A DNA stretch of 39,253 nt from Candidatus Levyibacteriota bacterium (GTDB lineage Bacteria; Patescibacteriota; Microgenomatia; Levybacterales; UBA12049), in the NCBI GenBank assembly GCA_016204465.1, contig JACQKQ010000002.1, forward strand, positions 1 to 39,253, given 5' to 3'. Below, in pieces: positions 7,982-15,590 of this stretch. Every line of letters begins with the position of its first letter. Position 1 is the stretch's first letter. A program made the position numbers and the translations under genes. The notes below the pieces were generated by a model. It saw only the letters and a list, made by a program, of their open reading frames with translations. It did not search any database and had not been told where the DNA came from.

Positions 7982-8512
7982 ATGGAAATTACGCTTCTTG
8001 CTCAATCATCTATACGAATAAAAGGAAAAAAGGGAACACTTGTCGTCAATCCCTCATCGGACATAAAAGGGAAAGTGGCAGCAGATGCAATTCTGCTTAC
8101 CATACCGAAAGCACCGATTGTAGCGAATAAGCTGGAAGGGAGCAGAGTTACGATAATGGGCGTTGGCGAGTACGAAGTTTCGGGTATAAAGATCACAGGG
8201 CACCAAAGCAATAATGCGATTGTCTACCAAATCGCTGTTGATCAAACACACGTGCTCTTGGGCAAGGTGAGTGCGATTGAACGCGTGAAAGACAAGTTCC
8301 AGGGTGCGCATGTTGTTGTTTTGGAAGCCGATGCAATTTGTGACGAGGCAACATTGGCAACGCTTGAGCCCGCCGCCGCGGTCTTTTTTGGAGAAAAAAC
8401 AAATGAAATAAAGTTAGCAATGCATCATGCAGGTCACCCAACAACAAAATACCAAACAACAACAATAACTGATACAGCTGCAAAAGAAATGGAATTAATA
8501 TGGCTAATGTAA
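7982..8512 (+). CDS. Degenerate metallo-beta-lactamase-fold protein upstream of dnaB
   Basis: 176 aa, resembling the small MBL-fold proteins of Patescibacteria (compare VGEYEVSGIKITG with the GPGEYEV-x-GI segment of that group). The hallmark HxHxDH metal motif is absent. The usual strands are still suggested by VVNPSSDIK, AIVYQI and HVVVLEAD. It is therefore probably not a hydrolase, or it has been repurposed as a binding or structural protein. It overlaps the start of dnaB by 13 bp, so its translation is coupled to that of the replicative helicase. The promoter is at 7943-7971. Confidence 0.6.
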   Translation: MEITLLAQSSIRIKGKKGTLVVNPSSDIKGKVAADAILLTIPKAPIVANKLEGSRVTIMGVGEYEVSGIKITGHQSNNAIVYQIAVDQTHVLLGKVSAIERVKDKFQGAHVVVLEADAICDEATLATLEPAAAVFFGEKTNEIKLAMHHAGHPTTKYQTTTITDTAAKEMELIWLM

Positions 8513-9855
8513 AATATATTAAGGTTCCACCGCACAACGAAGACGCGGAAACAAGCGTGTTGGGCGCGTTGTTTATAGATAAAAACGCCGTCCACAGTGT
8601 TTCTGAATTCCTTACATCAAAAGATTTCTATAGCGATAGAAACAATGTTATTTATGAAGTTATGCAAACACTTTCGCAAGAGGGAAAACCGATTGATATT
8701 CTTACAGTCACAGATCAACTTAAAAAAAAGAAAGTTTACGACAAAATTGGCTCAGCATACCTTGCAGACCTTGTTAACGCAGTGCCAACCGCTGCAAATG
8801 TTCTGGAATACGCGATGCTTATTAAGGAAGCGGCAACCAAGCGATCACTTATTACTGCAGGTTCTGAAATAGCCGAAATCTCATTTAAGGAAGACAGAGA
8901 CATTAAGGAAATACTGGATAAAGCGCAGTCTTCGATTTTTTCTATTGCACAGGGCTACATACACAAAGGGTTTCTGCCTATAAAACAAATACTTGCAGAA
9001 AGTCTTGACCGCATTGATGAATTACACAAGAAAGGTCATTCTGGAGTTAGGGGCGTGCGCACAGGATTTGTTGACTTGGATACGTTCCTGTCAGGTATGC
9101 AGGAGTCTAACCTTTTGATACTTGCAGCAAGGCCAGGGCAGGGAAAAACCGCAATGGCGGTTAATATTGCGCAGTTTGTCGCGGTTTCCGAAAAACTTCC
9201 CGTGGGGATTTTCTCGCTTGAGATGAGCCAGGAGGAATTAGTTGATCGTCTTTTAGTGGGGCAGGCAGATGTTGATGCATGGAAATTAAAAACAGGGAGG
9301 TTGTCGGAAAGCGATTTTAGCAAACTCTCCGAAGCAATGGGTATTCTGGCGGACGCAAAGATTTTTATTGACGATACCCCAGGGCTTTCAATCTCTGAAA
9401 TGCGCACCAAAGCAAGACGACTGCAGCTTGAGCATGACGTTCGGCTTATTCTTGTTGACTATTTGCAGTTGGTTGATCCTGGGAAACGGTACGACAATCG
9501 CGTACAAGAGGTATCTATTGTTTCACAACAGCTTAAAAACCTTGCTCGCGAGTTAAAAATACCAGTGCTTGCCATTTCGCAGCTTTCGCGAGCTGTCGAG
9601 CATAGGGGAGAGAAAAAACCACAGCTTGCGGATCTTCGCGAAAGCGGTGCAATCGAGCAGGATGCAGACGTTGTTATGTTTTTATATCGAAGCGACGACG
9701 TTTACACGCAGACTATGCCGATGAAACTGCTTATCGCCAAACACCGAAACGGTCCTGTTGGCGAAATTGAATTGCTTTTTCGGGGTGATAGGGTACGGTT
9801 TTACAATGTCGAAAAGAAACGAGAAGACATCTTGCATGCACCAACTCTTTCTTGA
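8500..9855 (+). CDS. dnaB: Replicative DNA helicase DnaB
   Basis: 451 aa, normal length for DnaB, which unwinds DNA ahead of the replication fork as a hexamer. The N-terminal domain begins PPHNEDAETSVLGALF, the standard primase-interaction domain. The RecA-like domain has Walker A ARPGQGKTAMA (about residue 210), FSLEMSQEEL, Walker B-like LILVDYLQL and the arginine-finger region RESGAIEQDADVVMFLYR. No intein or insertion is visible. It is translated from within the end of the MBL-like gene. Confidence 0.96.
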   Translation: MANVKYIKVPPHNEDAETSVLGALFIDKNAVHSVSEFLTSKDFYSDRNNVIYEVMQTLSQEGKPIDILTVTDQLKKKKVYDKIGSAYLADLVNAVPTAANVLEYAMLIKEAATKRSLITAGSEIAEISFKEDRDIKEILDKAQSSIFSIAQGYIHKGFLPIKQILAESLDRIDELHKKGHSGVRGVRTGFVDLDTFLSGMQESNLLILAARPGQGKTAMAVNIAQFVAVSEKLPVGIFSLEMSQEELVDRLLVGQADVDAWKLKTGRLSESDFSKLSEAMGILADAKIFIDDTPGLSISEMRTKARRLQLEHDVRLILVDYLQLVDPGKRYDNRVQEVSIVSQQLKNLARELKIPVLAISQLSRAVEHRGEKKPQLADLRESGAIEQDADVVMFLYRSDDVYTQTMPMKLLIAKHRNGPVGEIELLFRGDRVRFYNVEKKREDILHAPTLS

Positions 9856-9894
9856 TTACAACTTTGAAATTATGTATCATGTATTATATATGAA

Positions 9895-9941
9895 CCCGCC
9901 GTCGTTAAAACTTTGGCGGGCGAAGCCACGTCAGACGTGGT
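9895..9941. repeat. Two adjacent palindromes in the leader of the Pro/Gly-rich gene
   Basis: CCCGCC (9895-9900) pairs with GGCGGG further right. Just after it, CCACGTC-A-GACGTGG is a perfect 7-bp hairpin ending immediately before the Shine-Dalgarno at 9946. Both are typical of dispersed palindromes in this kind of genome and would be transcribed as part of the 5' UTR. Confidence 0.6.
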
Positions 9942-9945
9942 GAAG

Positions 9946-9954
9946 GGAGGTGAT
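9946..9954 (+). promoter_or_regulatory. Near-perfect Shine-Dalgarno
   Basis: GGAGGTGAT matches the usual 16S rRNA 3' tail over nine bases and sits 7 nt before ATG 9962. It decides the start of the small protein. It is by far the strongest SD in the window, where most start codons lack one. Confidence 0.8.
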
Positions 9955-9961
9955 AGATAGA

Positions 9962-10222
9962 ATGGATAATCAAAACCCACAGCAACCCGGACAACAACCT
10001 CCAGTTCCGCCAGCCGGCGGACCAGGAGGCGGCATGCCTGGCGGCATACAAGAGCCTCAAGTTCCAACATCGCCACCTAGCACGCCACCAGCAGAGGTTC
10101 CTTCGTCACAAGTGCCGCCAACACCTCCGCCAGCCGGCGGACCAGGTGATGGTGGACCTACCTCGCCAAGTGATGGCGGGCAGTCAGGTGGCGGAATGCC
10201 GCAGCCAGGGAATGTTGCGTAA
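9962..10222 (+). CDS. Small Pro/Gly/Gln-rich low-complexity protein
   Basis: 86 aa beginning MDNQNPQQPG and consisting almost wholly of Pro, Gly, Gln, Ser and Thr, with no hydrophobic core and no signal peptide. The coding DNA holds two identical 20-bp copies of a segment encoding PPAGGPG near 10007 and 10130, so the gene grew by internal duplication. It is expected to be disordered. Function is unknown; the very strong SD implies abundant translation. Whether it belongs to the dnaB transcript or has its own promoter (TTGAAA at 9864 with a weak -10) is unclear. Confidence 0.7.
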   Translation: MDNQNPQQPGQQPPVPPAGGPGGGMPGGIQEPQVPTSPPSTPPAEVPSSQVPPTPPPAGGPGDGGPTSPSDGGQSGGGMPQPGNVA

Positions 10223-10249
10223 ATCCGGCAACAATTTCGGAAACTCGTT

Positions 10250-10288
10250 ACAATTAAACTAACACCTTGACAGTGTTAGTTTAATTGT
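10250..10288. promoter_or_regulatory. Perfect 16-bp inverted repeat overlapping the FTR1 promoter
   Basis: ACAATTAAACTAACAC (10250-10265) and its exact complement (10273-10288) flank CTTGACA. The loop contains the -35 TTGACA and the right arm fills the promoter spacer. It can serve as an operator for a dimeric regulator, possibly metal-responsive given the gene. It might also act as a weak terminator for the upstream gene, but no T run follows. Confidence 0.65.
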
Positions 10289-10295
10289 GTATGCT
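10267..10295 (+). promoter_or_regulatory. Leaderless promoter of the FTR1 permease
   Basis: Consensus TTGACA (10267-10272), spacer 17, TATGCT (10290-10295). Seven nt beyond the -10 lies the A of the ATG at 10302, so the transcript is predicted to start at the start codon. No SD is present. Confidence 0.72.
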
Positions 10296-10301
10296 TAGCT
10301 C

Positions 10302-11111
10302 ATGTTCTCCTCCGGGCTTATTACTTTCCGCGAAACGCTTGAAGCAGTACTTGTTGTCGGGATTGTCCTAACTTTCCTTGCAAAAACAAATCAGCATATT
10401 TTTAAAAAATTTGTCTGGCGGGGCGTTGGCGCTGGGATACTCATTGCAGTTTTACTCGCTTTTGTCCTCGAGATGTTCTTCGGTGGGCTCACTGGTAAAA
10501 CAGAAGAACTATTCGAAGGTGTGCTTATGTTTGTTACCGCAGGTTTTTTAACCTGGATGATTTTGTGGGTGCACAAGCAAAAAGACGTTGCAAAAAAGAT
10601 TAAACAACGGGTTGCCCTTCATGCAGAAAAGGGATATGGACTTGGGATTTTTATTCTTGTTGCTTCATCGGTATTTCGCGAGGGGACAGAAACGGCTCTT
10701 TACCTTAAAGCAAGCAGTCTTGTTGGAGGGTCAAACCAACTAATTGGCGCACTTGTGGGCATAGGAGTTGCTCTTATCTTAGGATTTGCACTTTTTCGTT
10801 TTGCCCTTAATGTCAATTTATCAATGGTTTTTAGCATAACGAGCGTCTTTTTGCTTCTTTTTGCAGCAGGACTTGTTTCGCACGGCGTCCACGAATTCCA
10901 GGAAGCAGGCTTGCTGCCTATTTTCTCATCCGATCCGCTCTTGAATGTTTCAAATATCCTAGATCACAAAAGCACATTTGGAAGCTTCTTACGTGTGCTC
11001 TTTGGTTACACAAGTAAACCAACAATTTTAGAGGCGCTTTCTTACGGAGGTTACATGCTTTTTATTATGTGGCTTAAGAAAAAGACAGACGCTCTTTTTA
11101 CTGTTACTTAA
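10302..11111 (+). CDS. FTR1-family iron permease
   Basis: 269-aa polytopic membrane protein with about seven hydrophobic helices. Two REXXE motifs define the family: R10-E-T-L-E14 in the first helix and FREGTE near residue 125. The acidic residues line the Fe(III) path in yeast Ftr1p and bacterial EfeU. The adjacent genes do not include an EfeO or EfeB partner, so this is an orphan permease. It is transcribed from a predicted leaderless promoter lying in a perfect inverted repeat, suggesting repression by a metal regulator. It ends with a 4-bp overlap with the convergent membrane gene. Confidence 0.9.
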   Translation: MFSSGLITFRETLEAVLVVGIVLTFLAKTNQHIFKKFVWRGVGAGILIAVLLAFVLEMFFGGLTGKTEELFEGVLMFVTAGFLTWMILWVHKQKDVAKKIKQRVALHAEKGYGLGIFILVASSVFREGTETALYLKASSLVGGSNQLIGALVGIGVALILGFALFRFALNVNLSMVFSITSVFLLLFAAGLVSHGVHEFQEAGLLPIFSSDPLLNVSNILDHKSTFGSFLRVLFGYTSKPTILEALSYGGYMLFIMWLKKKTDALFTVT

Positions 11112-11539
11112 ATAAGCCGAAGTGAAATAAAAGAGAAGAGCAATGCAATAATATAGAGTAGTGGGACCTCAAGCTTACCAAAACGAACCCAAGGATGAAA
11201 CGTTACAAATTTTGAGTTAAATTCCGATAGCTTTACCGCAGGATTTACAACATACCACATAAAATCTTCAATAACGAGTCCAGAGAAGTAGGCGCTTGCG
11301 ATAATGCCAAAAAGTTTTCTGTCCCATCCGTAGATGACAAAAGGAAGCGACAAAAGAAGCGGAAACATAATAAAAAAGAGGTAGAAGTGGTATGCAGGCA
11401 AAGAATACTTTCCAAAAAACCGAATCTTCCATCCTAGCTTTTTTCTATCCCATGCATTTCTGCCCTCCACATACGCCTCCCAAAAAGAGGTTGCAATCAT
11501 CGCAGCATAAATAATGGAAAAAATAAGCACTGTTTTCAT
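11108..11539 (-). CDS. Small polytopic membrane protein of unknown function
   Basis: 143 aa with four predicted membrane segments (about 2-20, 50-72, 78-98, 122-143). Conserved-looking polar stretches are SFWEAYVEGR, IEDFMWYVVNP and TFHPWVRFGK, rich in Trp, His and acidic residues that could sit at the membrane surface. I do not recognise the family. Its end overlaps the FTR1 gene tail to tail, which does not by itself indicate a shared role. No promoter or SD is obvious at the ATG. Confidence 0.55.
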   Translation of the reverse strand: MKTVLIFSIIYAAMIATSFWEAYVEGRNAWDRKKLGWKIRFFGKYSLPAYHFYLFFIMFPLLLSLPFVIYGWDRKLFGIIASAYFSGLVIEDFMWYVVNPAVKLSEFNSKFVTFHPWVRFGKLEVPLLYIIALLFSFISLRLI

Positions 11540-11651
11540 AATTGCTCACATAGGGAGAATAAGAACACATGATTATGAAAAGCTCAAAAGGACGTAAGAA
11601 ATAGGAAAGAGCAAGAGTGGACTATTTTCGTAAAAATTTTTACCCCTTGAT

Positions 11652-11678
11652 TCGCCTGAGGCGGATTTTTCGGGGCGG
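11652..11678. repeat. Short palindrome between convergently spaced genes
   Basis: TCGCCTGAGGCGGA followed by TTTTTC can form a small hairpin with a T run. It may terminate plus-strand transcription or be one of the dispersed palindromes. The rest of 11540-11692 shows no gene. Confidence 0.4.
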
Positions 11679-11692
11679 ACGCTTTTCAAATC

Positions 11693-12343
11693 CTAATAAG
11701 ATTGAAGAACAATTTCTAAAGCTTTTAGCATATCCTCTTTTTTAATAAGCTGTTTATTCACTCTATCAAAATCCGGAATAAGTTCTATTGCCTCTTCTGT
11801 ACACGCAGTGTGAACAAATAGATAGGGAATTGTTAGTTGCTTTTTCTTCATTTCAATTAGAGTTCGGTATATCCAACTATTGCATGAATATTGCCCTACG
11901 TCATCTGATATTGTTGAATCAAAAGGAATATGTTCTCTTGCAAAGAGCTCTTGCATTTTTTCTATATCCCAAAACGATAAGTCAGCTTGAATTTGCTCTT
12001 TTTCTGGTTGTGATGGATTTAGTGGCTGATTATTTTCAGAGGGAGAAAGATATTTTTCGTTATATATCCAGTTTGTTCCAGACCTTTCTAAGCGAAAGCC
12101 TTTTACTTCCGAAGCCATACCAAAGGAGATAATCACATCAGCATTTATTTCTTGGGCTTTTCTTACAATTGTTTCTCCATGATTTTCCTTTCCCTCTGGG
12201 AGAAGCACAACTGAGGGAAATACTAAAGAGTAAATTTCGTGTCCTGCAATTACTTTGCTATCAGCAGATAATGCTAACCATTTAGTTGGATTGGTTATAT
12301 ATTTTCCAAATGTTTCTGAACCGGTGATAATTGCTTTCTTCAT
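11693..12343 (-). CDS. pcp: Pyroglutamyl-peptidase I (peptidase C15)
   Basis: 216 aa from the ATG at 12343. It removes N-terminal pyroglutamate from peptides in the cytoplasm. N-terminal ITGSETFGKYITNPT matches the TGFEPFGG...NPS motif. The nucleophile is C154 in VGQYSCNSWIY (family AGxYxCNxxxY), the His is H178 in FVHTAC, and the Glu is probably E86 in RLERSGTNW. A Glu/Pro/Ser-rich stretch (100-118) interrupts the usual pattern. The start at MKKAII is preferred over one six codons upstream because a TATAAT lies 7 nt before it, predicting a leader of a single base. Confidence 0.85.
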   Translation of the reverse strand: MKKAIITGSETFGKYITNPTKWLALSADSKVIAGHEIYSLVFPSVVLLPEGKENHGETIVRKAQEINADVIISFGMASEVKGFRLERSGTNWIYNEKYLSPSENNQPLNPSQPEKEQIQADLSFWDIEKMQELFAREHIPFDSTISDDVGQYSCNSWIYRTLIEMKKKQLTIPYLFVHTACTEEAIELIPDFDRVNKQLIKKEDMLKALEIVLQSY

Positions 12344-12350
12344 TGGTTTA

Positions 12351-12380
12351 ATTATACACAATTCACCTTGTTTTACCCAA
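12351..12380 (-). promoter_or_regulatory. Near-leaderless promoter of pcp
   Basis: Minus-strand TATAAT (12356-12351) ends 7 nt before the ATG at 12343. A weak TTGGGT lies 18 nt upstream of it. The predicted mRNA carries one nucleotide before the start codon. Confidence 0.55.
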
Positions 12381-12499
12381 TCGGTTTTGCTGTATTGATA
12401 TTGATTTTAATACAACGTGGGGATTTTTATGGCCGTCTTGGACAAGTCCTCACGGATTTGAGTTCACCAGCGAGGCCATTGAAGTTTTTGTTCTTTCCT

Positions 12500-12592
12500 C
12501 TAGACCTGCCTGCCGGCAGGCAGGGGCGAACAGGTAAATTTTTGCGTCACAGTCAAACGTGACTGCCGCGTTTGACGCGGCGTTTTTCTTTT
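12500..12592. repeat. Dispersed palindromes and a terminator-like hairpin
   Basis: CCTGCCTGCCGGCAGGCAGG is a perfect 20-bp palindrome of a type widespread in Patescibacteria genomes. Further right GCCGCG (12565-12570) pairs with CGCGGC (12576-12581), followed by GTTTTTCTTTT, an intrinsic terminator in the plus direction although no plus-strand gene precedes it. The remainder of 12362-12645 shows no supportable gene. Confidence 0.6.
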
Positions 12593-12645
12593 GCCTCCCG
12601 AGGAATCTCAGGATTGTTCGAATGGATAGTACGGTATGAGAATAT

Positions 12646-12836
12646 TTAGATTGCAACTACCAGATTATCTTTCTTTTTTGCCTGTTCAACTTCCTCATCA
12701 GTAATTTTTAAGCCTTTCCAAATGCCAATTAAAAGACCCTTTTTTGCCCTTTTTTATCCGCCTTTTTGACGAGTTTTTTAAGGCCCCCCAATTCTTTTTC
12801 CAACTGTTCAATTCTTATGTGAATTTGCCCGTTCAT
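12646..12836 (-). pseudogene. Small antitoxin-like coiled-coil gene with a -1 frame change
   Basis: From ATG 12836 the frame reads MNGQIHIRIEQLEKELGGLKK..., a Leu/Lys/Glu helix, and stops after about 35 residues. A -1 shift at a run of six A followed by GGG, near 12736, continues with GIWKGLKITDEEVEQAKK to a stop at 12646. Together they form a 63-residue protein of the small helical type (LEKLEKEL...IWKG-x-KITDEEIEEAK) seen in Patescibacteria, often beside toxins. The shift may be a sequencing indel, a real pseudogene or slippage on the A run. TATAAT lies 8 nt before the ATG. No toxin gene is adjacent. Confidence 0.6.
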
Positions 12837-12860
12837 AGAAAATAATTATACCACAAAATC

Positions 12861-12899
12861 ACAAAAAAAATCTGGTTCTCCCAGAGGCCGTCGCCTCCA
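12861..12899 (-). terminator. Terminator downstream of tRNA-Leu
   Basis: On the minus strand GAGGC-GACG-GCCTC is followed by CTGG-GAGAA-CCAG and then a run of T after one A. It lies directly after the tRNA 3' end and so probably ends the tRNA transcript. Confidence 0.65.
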
Positions 12900-12905
12900 T
12901 TAGAG

Positions 12906-12990
12906 TAGCCGAGGAGGGAGTCGAACCCTCATGACCTTTTGGGTCACACGCTCTTGAGGCGTGCGCGTCTGCCAGTTCCGCCACCCGGCC
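12906..12990 (-). tRNA. tRNA-Leu (anticodon CAA)
   Basis: 85-nt class II tRNA. The acceptor pairs GGCCGGG with CTCGGCT using two G-U pairs. The anticodon stem CACGC/GCGTG closes the loop CTCAAGA, giving anticodon CAA (reads UUG). The long variable arm GACC-CAAAA-GGTC identifies leucine, and the T arm is GAGGG-TTCGACT-CCCTC. The discriminator is A and no CCA is encoded. Its promoter overlaps that of the divergent M1 aminopeptidase. Confidence 0.95.
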
Positions 12991-13006
12991 CCATCGTATT
13001 GCAGCT

Positions 13007-13035
13007 TTGCAATTTGTACTCTTATATTATATACT
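13007..13035 (+). promoter_or_regulatory. Promoter of the M1 aminopeptidase
   Basis: TTGCAA (13007-13012), 17-nt spacer, TATACT (13030-13035). The predicted start near 13042 gives a 14-nt leader without an SD. Confidence 0.65.
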
Positions 13036-13054
13036 TTTCCGATATTCACATCAA
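13026..13054 (-). promoter_or_regulatory. Promoter of tRNA-Leu
   Basis: Minus-strand TTGATG (13054-13049), 17-nt spacer, TATAAT (13031-13026). It predicts a precursor starting about 29 nt before the tRNA. Its -10 shares bases with the -10 of the opposite promoter, so only one polymerase can open this DNA at a time. Confidence 0.6.
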
Positions 13055-13055
13055 T

Positions 13056-15590
13056 ATGAAACGTAAAAAAAGCGCTTTTCGGTTGCCTGTGCATGTTACT
13101 CCAACCAGATATGAAATTATGCTCAAGCCAGATTTAGAAGGATTTACGTTTGAAGGAGAGGAGACGATAGAGCTTTCAATAAATAAATCTACAAAAGAAA
13201 TTACTCTCCATGCAGTTGAGCTTGATATCGAAAGCGCAGAATTTATTCATGGATCAAAAGAAACATGGGCTGGAGAAATTGCCTACAATACAAAAAACGA
13301 AACCGCAACCTTCGCCTTTCCAAAGCGCATACAAAAAGGAAAAGGGAAATTAAGGCTTACATTCAGAGGAATTCTTAATGACAAGATGGTTGGGTTTTAC
13401 AAGAGTCGATACGGATTGTCCGGGCAAGAGCGCTTTTTAGCAACAACGCAGTTTGAAGCAACCCACGCCAGGCGCGCATTCCCAAGTTTTGACGAGCCGC
13501 ATCAAAAAGCAATTTTTGACATAACGCTTATTGTGCCGTCCCACACAACGGCAATCTCAAATACGTTTGAGATTGAGTCAAAAGAGCACGAAGCCGGCTA
13601 CAAAATTGTCAAATTTGCGCCAACGCCAAAGATGTCAACGTATCTTTTGGCATTTATTGTTGGTGAGTTTGAATATATCGAGAAAAAGACAAAAGAGGGA
13701 ATTTTGGTTCGTGTGTTTGTGACGCCTGGAAAAAAAGAACAAGCAACATTTGCGCTTGATACAGCATGCAAATTATTATCATTTTACAATGACTACTTTG
13801 GCATACAATACCCGCTTCCAGTTTTAGACCTTATCGCAATTCCTGATTTTTCCCACGGCGCGATGGAGAATTGGGGAGCTGTGACGTACCGCGAGTCAAC
13901 TCTTTTGGTTGACGAGGCGCAGACGACTCTTCGGGAAAAGCAATGGATTGCGATGGTGATTGCCCACGAGTTGGCACACATGTGGTTTGGAAACCTTGTG
14001 ACTATGCGATGGTGGACACACCTTTGGCTTAACGAAGGGTTTGCGTCGTTTATTGAATACGTTGCCATAGACAATGTCTTCCCAGAGTGGCACATTTGGA
14101 CGCAGTTTGTGTATTTGGAGCAGGGGATTGCCCTTAGGCTCGATGGACTGCAAAACACCCATCCAATCGAAATAGAGGTGCATCACCCGGATGAAATAAG
14201 CGAAATTTTTGACAAAGTAAGCTACTCAAAGGGTGCATCGGTAATCAGAATGCTATCTGAATATCTCGGACCAATAATATTCCAAAAAGGCTTGCAGCAT
14301 TACCTTGTAAAACACCAGTACAGCAATGCAGAAACGCAAGATTTGTGGAAATCCCTTGAAGAAGTTTCCGGAAAACCGGTTACAAAAATTATGCAAAACT
14401 GGACAGGGAAGCCCGGCTACCCCGTCATTTCAGTAAGGAAAAAGGGTGATCAACTTCATCTCACCCAGCAGCGTTTTATTACAACAATGCAGAAAGTTAA
14501 GAAAAAGAAAGACAATACGCTCTGGTCAATTCCGCTGGAAGACCATCTCATGACAAAAAAAACCATGGATCTGCCAAAACCAAAAGACCGTTTTGTAAAA
14601 ATGAACGTAGGCGAGCATAGTTTCGTTCGCATCGGCTACGCATCAAAGCTCCTTTCATTGTTGCAAGGTGCGGTTTCTCAAAAGCAATTACCGCCACCTG
14701 ATAGACTCGGTATTGCCCGCGACGCATTTGATCTTTCGTTTGCCGGCAAAACGTCTATCTCTCATGCGTTACTACTGCTTCAAAGCTATAAGAAAGAAGA
14801 CAATTACATTGTCTGGGCGCAAATAGTAACAGCATTATCGCATCTCACAACACTGCTTGCAGATGAGCCGTTTTTCGAAAACTTCCAAGCGTACTGCCGA
14901 AGCATACTTTCACCAATTGCGAAAAAAGTCGGTTGGGAGAAGAAGCAAAATGAAGACCACTTCACAACACTGCTTCGAAGTTTAGTACTTTACCATTTTG
15001 GGACAAATAAAGCTACAGAAACAATTAAAAAAGCACAGTCGCTTTTCCCATTAGCAATAAAAGGCAGCATTGATGCTGATTTGGAAAGCGTTGTTTTTAA
15101 TCTCGCCGCAGAAAATGGGGGAGAGAAGGAGCATGAAATACTGATCAATACATATAAAAAAACGATGCTTCATCAGCGAAAAGATCGGATAGCGTCGGCA
15201 CTTGGAAAATTCAAAAGTGAATCATTGCTTTTAAAAACCCTTGCGTTTTCTCTTTCAAAAGACGTGCGGTCGCAGTCAACCATTGGCATTTTGCACTCGG
15301 TATGGGGAAACCCGCAGGGCCGCAATGGTGCGTGGGATTTTGTGCAAAACCATTGGAAAACATTTCACGAGCGCTATATGGCAGGACATATGCTATCCCG
15401 GCTCATTCAAGCAGCAGATTCGTTTACCACAATAGAAAAGGCAAGAGAGATAAAAAACTTTTTTGACAAAAATAAGACTCCTGGAACCAAGCGGACTGTT
15501 TTGCAGGTACTCGAGCAGATTACATCAAATGCGCTCTTTCTTACCACAAATCGAAAAGAGCTCGCAAAATTTCTTCGTAAGGCAAGATAA
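13056..15590 (+). CDS. M1 family zinc aminopeptidase (aminopeptidase N-like)
   Basis: 844 aa from ATG 13056; a longer open frame runs back into the tRNA gene and is rejected. It hydrolyses N-terminal residues from peptides. The exopeptidase motif is HGAMENWGAVTYRE (about residue 267). The zinc site HELAHMWFGNLVT (about 302) is followed by the third ligand in WLNEGFASF. The N-terminal beta domain, thermolysin-like domain and C-terminal helical ERAP1-C-like domain are all present, giving normal family length. There is no signal peptide, so it is probably cytoplasmic, where it could serve peptide scavenging in an organism with limited amino-acid synthesis. Confidence 0.95.
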   Translation: MKRKKSAFRLPVHVTPTRYEIMLKPDLEGFTFEGEETIELSINKSTKEITLHAVELDIESAEFIHGSKETWAGEIAYNTKNETATFAFPKRIQKGKGKLRLTFRGILNDKMVGFYKSRYGLSGQERFLATTQFEATHARRAFPSFDEPHQKAIFDITLIVPSHTTAISNTFEIESKEHEAGYKIVKFAPTPKMSTYLLAFIVGEFEYIEKKTKEGILVRVFVTPGKKEQATFALDTACKLLSFYNDYFGIQYPLPVLDLIAIPDFSHGAMENWGAVTYRESTLLVDEAQTTLREKQWIAMVIAHELAHMWFGNLVTMRWWTHLWLNEGFASFIEYVAIDNVFPEWHIWTQFVYLEQGIALRLDGLQNTHPIEIEVHHPDEISEIFDKVSYSKGASVIRMLSEYLGPIIFQKGLQHYLVKHQYSNAETQDLWKSLEEVSGKPVTKIMQNWTGKPGYPVISVRKKGDQLHLTQQRFITTMQKVKKKKDNTLWSIPLEDHLMTKKTMDLPKPKDRFVKMNVGEHSFVRIGYASKLLSLLQGAVSQKQLPPPDRLGIARDAFDLSFAGKTSISHALLLLQSYKKEDNYIVWAQIVTALSHLTTLLADEPFFENFQAYCRSILSPIAKKVGWEKKQNEDHFTTLLRSLVLYHFGTNKATETIKKAQSLFPLAIKGSIDADLESVVFNLAAENGGEKEHEILINTYKKTMLHQRKDRIASALGKFKSESLLLKTLAFSLSKDVRSQSTIGILHSVWGNPQGRNGAWDFVQNHWKTFHERYMAGHMLSRLIQAADSFTTIEKAREIKNFFDKNKTPGTKRTVLQVLEQITSNALFLTTNRKELAKFLRKAR

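Noticed and set aside
10250-10288. Fur box upstream of FTR1
   Set aside because: The palindrome is perfect but does not match the GATAATGATAATCATTATC-type pattern; the regulator remains unknown.
12939-13055. 39-codon N-terminal extension of the M1 aminopeptidase
   Set aside because: It would start inside the tRNA-Leu gene and cross a good promoter; the family sequence begins after ATG 13056.
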